DNA of 64,000 nucleotides from Incurvaria masculella. Taxonomy: Eukaryota; Arthropoda; Insecta; Lepidoptera; Incurvariidae. Under the pieces are notes generated by a model that saw nothing but the letters and a program-made list of their open reading frames with translations, made no database searches and had not been told where the DNA came from. The stretch covers positions 19,490,501-19,554,500 of the forward strand of contig OX335651.1 in the NCBI GenBank assembly GCA_946894095.1. Direction: 5' to 3'. A program made the position numbers and the translations under genes. Positions 60,178-64,000 of this stretch are shown in pieces. Every line of letters begins with the position of its first letter. Position 1 is the first letter of the stretch.

Positions 60178-60300
60178 TTTTAGGGTTCCGATCCTCAACA
60201 GGTAAATAAAACCTTTAAAAGATCACTACTCTGTCCGTATGTCGGTAGACTGTTTTTCTTAGGAACGCGTGGAGGTATTAGGTTGAATTCATAATAATTT
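60178..60300 (+). repeat. Family M repeat, uninterrupted
   Basis: TTTTAGGGTTCCGATCCTCA, ACAGGTAAATAAAACCTTTA, then TTCTTAGGAACGCGTGGAGG, TATTAGGTTGAATTCA. It gives the empty-site sequence for the transposon insertion at 55026/58747. Confidence 0.65.
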
Positions 60301-60359
60301 CTTGGGTCTATAGTGCCTTGGAGCTGCAATAAAAAAAGCATCCGAGCAATGTTCATTGG

Positions 60360-60555
60360 ATAAAAGCCCTAAACGTCATACATTTAAAATATATACTCGC
60401 GCGCGAATTTATTTGTTCTCAATTCAACAAAAATGGGTGAGGTAATTGTTCATTCAACAAACGCCCTAAACTTCATACATTAAAGTAAACACTCCCGCGC
60501 GAATTTATTTGGTCTAAATTCAACAAAAGATTGGTGAGGTTAGGTTAGGTTAACG
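60360..60555 (+). repeat. Tandem duplication of about 90 bp plus TTAGG run
   Basis: AAGCCCTAAACGTCATACAT and ACGCCCTAAACTTCATACAT start two similar units; both contain CGCGCGAATTTATTTG and AATTCAACAAAA with TGGGTGAGG or TTGGTGAGG. The second runs into GGTTAGGTTAGG. Confidence 0.75.
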
Positions 60556-61068
60556 TCAACGCGATAAAAAAATACGGCCATTCACGACGCATATTTTGCA
60601 CGTAAATCTTATTAGACGCTACTATAGGATACTTCCCACTGATCTACAATCTTGAGAGCCAAGAAGCGAGGTCTCACCGCAATTAAATGGAAAAATCCGA
60701 CAATCGTAAAGTTGTTGTTATATTACGAAAATAAAAATACCGTTTTCGACATAAAAATTTGTACGGAACCCTTGGTGCGCTAGTCCGAATATTTCTTCTC
60801 TGGTTGTTTTTGTTATGGATTGTATTTCTGAAAAGGAATTGTCAAAATCGATTTAAGGCAAATTCTTGGCACTAGTTAATCAAACAGACAGAGTGACAGT
60901 AAAGAGTTCGGCTCAATGGTTACTCAATGAATCTGCAGGTATCAGACATACTTAAACGCACATATTAATAACACCCCGCCGTCTATGTCGTGTCTCTTTC
61001 AACTGACATACATGCATGAATAAAATCATACCGGAACTTAAACACACGTCCACGTACACAAGGCAAGA
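60556..61068. other. Unassigned sequence with a family A scrap
   Basis: TGTACGGAACCCTTGGTGCG, CTAGTCCGA at 60760-60790 is a remnant of the right end of family A. The rest is unrecognised. Confidence 0.3.
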
Positions 61069-61345
61069 AAAACCGGCTAAGTGCGACTCGGACTCGCATA
61101 CGAAGGGTTCCGTACCATAGTACAAGATTTAACACAAAAAAACATGTTTTTGTACGGTGCCCCCCTTTATTTTCTTGCTATAGCGGCAAAATAAATACAC
61201 ACTCTGTGAAAATTTCAGCTGCCTACCTATTACGGTTCATAGAGAGAGCCCTGTGCTGTGACAGACGGACGGACGGACGGACGAACAGCGGAGGCTTAGT
61301 AATAGGGTTGCGTTGTCACCCTTTGGGTACGGAACCCTAATAAAA
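61069..61345 (-). repeat. Family A element, complete, minus orientation
   Basis: ACCGGCTAAGTGCGACTCGG to CGGAACCCTAATAAA. Four GGAC units and a GACGAACAGCGG variant. The TTCATGAGATACAG block is altered to CATAGAGAGAGCC with a duplicated GTGCTGTG. Confidence 0.88.
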
Positions 61346-61489
61346 AGAAAAGTGAAAAAGGGAGTTTGTGCTGTGTGGGTTGCGGCGCGCATAACGAATA
61401 CAATTGGTCCCACTACATTTCTTCCCGTGCGTGTCGTCAGAGGCGATTAAGGGATTTTTAACCACACGTCTAACTGTAGGCACCCTCCC

Positions 61490-61660
61490 TTACATAGTAG
61501 GTATATAGTAGGCTTAAGCCCACCCGAGATGGTACCATAAAATTGAATGAACGATGTTCGAAGCGGGAATGAAAATTCTCCGTGCAATATTAGGAAGTTT
61601 TTGCCATGGGACCTAGTACTCATGTGGTTCGTTCATTCGTTGGCTGACATAATGATAGCT
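61490..61660 (+). repeat. Family B SINE 3' part, plus strand
   Basis: GTAGGCTTAAGCCCACCCGA, GATGTTCGAAGCGGGAATGA and GGACCTAGTACTCATGTGGT. It is cut short where the next SINE's head begins. Confidence 0.7.
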
Positions 61661-61664
61661 TAGT

Positions 61665-62135
61665 TGGTTAGAGCAGTGGGCGTGTAATCCAAAGGTCGCC
61701 GATCCTGATTCCGACGAATGTCAGGACCATAAACTTTTTTAGATTATTTTCAAATTAATTCTACCCATTTCTAAAATATCCCACCAAAAATCTTTCTTTC
61801 TCTATATGAGTTGGATAAGTGCTTACTTAATTTTGTTATGAATGCGAGCTGTTTCATAGTTCGTAATCCATGATAAACTGTAGGTGCATCCCTTATTAGC
61901 TGGTAGGGTTGAGCCTGCCCGGGTTGGCACCATCGCATTGGATGAAAATATGATCGAAGCGATAGTGAAAAATTGTCCGTGTTTTCCATCTACTGTAATG
62001 TAGCCGTATTGGTGTAATGGAAAGTAAACGAAAGTCCTGGCATGGCACCCAATTCCTTCGGCATGCGGTGTGCTGGGCTCATTTCATGACGGTGGGTGCG
62101 AATTAGCCATTCACGTCCAGTCACATAAAAAAACA
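61665..62135 (+). repeat. Family B SINE with a different tRNA-like head (type 2)
   Basis: The head (61671-61730) reads ATAGCTTAGTTGGTTAGAGC, AGTGGGCGTGTAATCCAAAG, GTCGCCGATCCTGATTCC: a clear D-arm/A-box region, an anticodon-like loop TGTAATC and a decayed B box. After an AT-rich joint the usual B body begins (TTTCTCTATATGAGTTGGAT, ATGCGAGCTGTTTCATAGTT) and ends GCCATTCACGTCCAGTCACA plus an A-run. The head is unrelated to the type 1 head, though the body is the same. Confidence 0.8.
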
Positions 62136-62890
62136 TCAGAACATACACGGTATGTTACTTTATAAAAATCACATGGCACTAGATCGTACACGCTAATCTC
62201 CGAAACCATCCAACCGATTTTAATGAAATTTTACGTATGTGTTCAATTGAAAGCCTGAAAGTACTTTAAAATAAATCTATGGTATTGCCAGCTGAGCCGG
62301 GTACCGCAGCTATTTCATATATAATGTGACACTTTCTCCGCCCAACCGTTGTCGACATTGTCGTCCGACTTGCCGATTTAGTTCTAGGCTTCGACCGTAC
62401 TGGCGCCGCGCAGAATCCTCCTTTTCAGTGGAGCGAGGTGGCACGTGACCAGGATTATAATTCCAAGTGACGCGACACATTCTGTTTTTCCGAGAGACCA
62501 GACTTCATGTACAGTCGAACAAAGAGTTTAGGATACACATCCGGTTGAATGAAAAGATGAACAGTCGAAATACTTTGACCTTTGGAAACAATTATAGGGT
62601 TTAGTATAGTTGAGGATCTCTACTAGCTACTGAGTAAACAAAACCCTAAAAAAAAATAATCGAAGGTTGTATTTAAACACCTTTATTTTTTACGTTTAAC
62701 CGGAAATGTTTAAACCTTTGGTTGACTGTACATACATAAGGGTTATGAGTGACAAGGGGCCATCTAAGTTTTATTATTATATTTAGTGGCCATATCTGAT
62801 AGCACTTTTAGAATTAAGCTGTGTATTTCTGTTTCAGTTTCAGTTCCTTTATTTCCTCCATTAGATGTATATTACACACTCGGATTCGTC
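62136..62890. other. Unassigned sequence with a repeat scrap
   Basis: AACCGATTTTAATGAAATTT and GAGCCGGGTACCGCAGCTAT (62208-62310) are common insect repeat wording. Positions 62340-62470 are GC-richer and unrecognised. Confidence 0.25.
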
Positions 62891-63272
62891 TTTTTTAGGG
62901 GTCCGTGCCCAAAAGGTAAAAACGGAACCCTATTACTAAGCCTCCGCTGTCCGTCCGTCCGTCCGTCCGTCCGTCCGTCCGTCCGTCCGTCCGTCCGTCC
63001 GTCCGTCCGTCCGTCCGTCCGTCCGTCCGTCCGTCTGTCACAGGGCTGTATCATGAACTGTAACAGGTAGGAAGCTGAAATGTTCACAGATTATGTATTT
63101 GTTTTGCCGCTATAACAACAAATAGCACAATAACAAATATTATAAAATAACAAAAATTAAAAAATTTAAAAAATTAAACAAAAAAACGTGTTTTTTTTTT
63201 ATAAATCCTGTACGATCGTACGGAACCCTTCGTGTGCGAGTCCGACTCGTTCTTGGCCGGTTTTTTTTTCTT
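62891..63272 (+). repeat. Family A element, complete, longest (CCGT)n
   Basis: TTTTTTAGGGGTCCGTGCCC to GACTCGTTCTTGGCCGGTTT. The CCGT tract at about 62950-63034 has some 20 units, the longest in the window. The repetitive peptides it encodes on both strands are artefacts. Confidence 0.9.
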
Positions 63273-63880
63273 TTTCCTGTCGGATTGATTACTTCTGGCG
63301 AAGAAGAGCCGACAAGAAACTTCGCCAGGTTGGTCATTGTATTATTATCATTATTTTTCCATTGATACTTACAAACTACTTTACAGTGATTGATTGATTA
63401 CTTGATTGTGGAGATGGAAAGGTAAGTTAGGACCTGAGAGCCACGGATGCAACTGCTCATCCTCTCTTCTAGTCATCAACTGGTCTTCTCACACCTTACC
63501 TCAGCAGGCGGGAGTGGAGTATACCTTGGATGCCGTGTAATGTAGATTTCTGGTGTTTTTGACATGTTGGTACTTATAGTGGGTAGCGCCATCTATTGCA
63601 GTGCAACCTGACTAGCTTTTACGCATCTGTTTGTTGCATGTCGAAAGTAGCACATCTATGTACAGGACACTACGGTTGTTGCTAGTAGGCATTACGAAGG
63701 ACATTCGCGCGCGGAGATGTTTGGACTGTGGCACACGACGCGCGGCCCGCATCCCATTCGTTTATATGCACTATCTGTCCATACGTGAGTGACGACCACT
63801 TGACACTTCTCCTCCCGTTTCTCTTCTGTGGTGATCGCAATGCTTTGAAAAGTTTGCGAATTTTCACTCGACATTTTGAC
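63273..63880. other. Unassigned sequence
   Basis: GGCGAAGAAGAGCCGACAAG near 63298 is LINE-like wording. Positions 63690-63760 are CpG-rich. Minus-strand frames at 63682-63943 include a possible start (63873 downward) reading MSSENSQTFQSIAITTEEKR, without any recognised family. Confidence 0.25.
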
Positions 63881-63976
63881 CTGTATAAATGAGCAGAAAT
63901 TATGCATGTTGTCCCGAGCCGTGATATTACAATTTTCTTTCACACGTGAATATTAAATCGTTTGAAAACTCCAGGG
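63881..63976 (+). promoter_or_regulatory. Possible core promoter and 5' exon edge
   Basis: A TATAAAT motif at about 63881-63888 is followed, 90 bases on, by a consensus 5' splice site (CCAGGGAG/GTGAGTG near 63976/63977). Together with the CpG-rich block just upstream this could be a transcription start with a short untranslated exon. The window ends 24 bases later, so it cannot be tested here. Either signal alone is common by chance. Confidence 0.15.
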
Positions 63977-64000
63977 AGGTGAGTGAATAAATCCTGTTTT

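Overview
This is a eukaryotic, almost certainly lepidopteran, nuclear segment. It is AT-rich and very densely packed with interspersed repeats of the kind that recur in moth and butterfly introns and intergenic DNA. It carries runs of the insect telomere motif TTAGG, SINEs with tRNA-like and 5S rRNA-like promoter heads, LINE 3' ends with (AAAT)n tails, and a nuclear copy of a mitochondrial ND4 fragment that reads only in the invertebrate mitochondrial code. I see no prokaryotic gene, operon or CRISPR array and no confident host protein-coding gene. The window is best read as intergenic or long-intron DNA.

The most substantial coding content lies at 55027-58746, a roughly 3.7 kb DNA transposon. 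Its ends are G-rich terminal inverted repeats (TCCATAAATTACGTGAG core). It interrupts another repeat and is flanked by a TAT target duplication. It encloses a multi-exon gene (about 56997-58425) for a cysteine-rich protein with a CDDxxCC motif and one C2H2 zinc finger, followed by a polyadenylation signal. I do not recognise the family. Other coding traces are relics: the N-terminal part of a PIF/Harbinger-like transposase (33349-33530), two C-terminal ends of an RTE-like LINE protein (1818-2010 minus; 36640-37000 plus) and one further LINE C-terminus (15722-15879).

The rest is a mosaic of repeat families, named here with letters. A: about 280-300 bp, with a GTGCGAGTC/GACTCGCAC palindrome near one end, a GGGTTCCG/CGGAACCC hairpin at the other and an internal (CCGT)n tract; about 18 copies. 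B: a SINE group with one body and at least three different 5' heads (5S-like, tRNA-like type 1, tRNA-like type 2); about 22 copies. C: about 550 bp, TTAA-flanked, with a GGTGGCCC terminal repeat; 5 copies plus scraps. D: about 560 bp with long inverted ends and TA-type target. F: palindromic foldbacks carrying TGACGTCA. G: a foldback that hosts F. H: a local tandem repeat. I: a foldback with a tRNA-Leu-like segment. J: an unclassified repeat sharing a CGGCATATGGCGTACGCC core. K: repeats bounded by ACCGACTTC. M: a short repeat interrupted by the 3.7 kb transposon. N and P: LINE 3' ends. A 1.3 kb minisatellite with 59 and 41 bp units lies at 19118-20438.

Nested insertions give relative ages: LINE into D (6418-6672), LINE into B (15713-16103), LINE into I (27127-27573), F into G (35445-35772), K into the 3.7 kb transposon (55340-56578), that transposon into M, and C against C at a shared TTAA (46413-46416). 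Stretches between repeats are mostly unrecognised; several are GC-rich and may be regulatory, but nothing in the sequence proves it.
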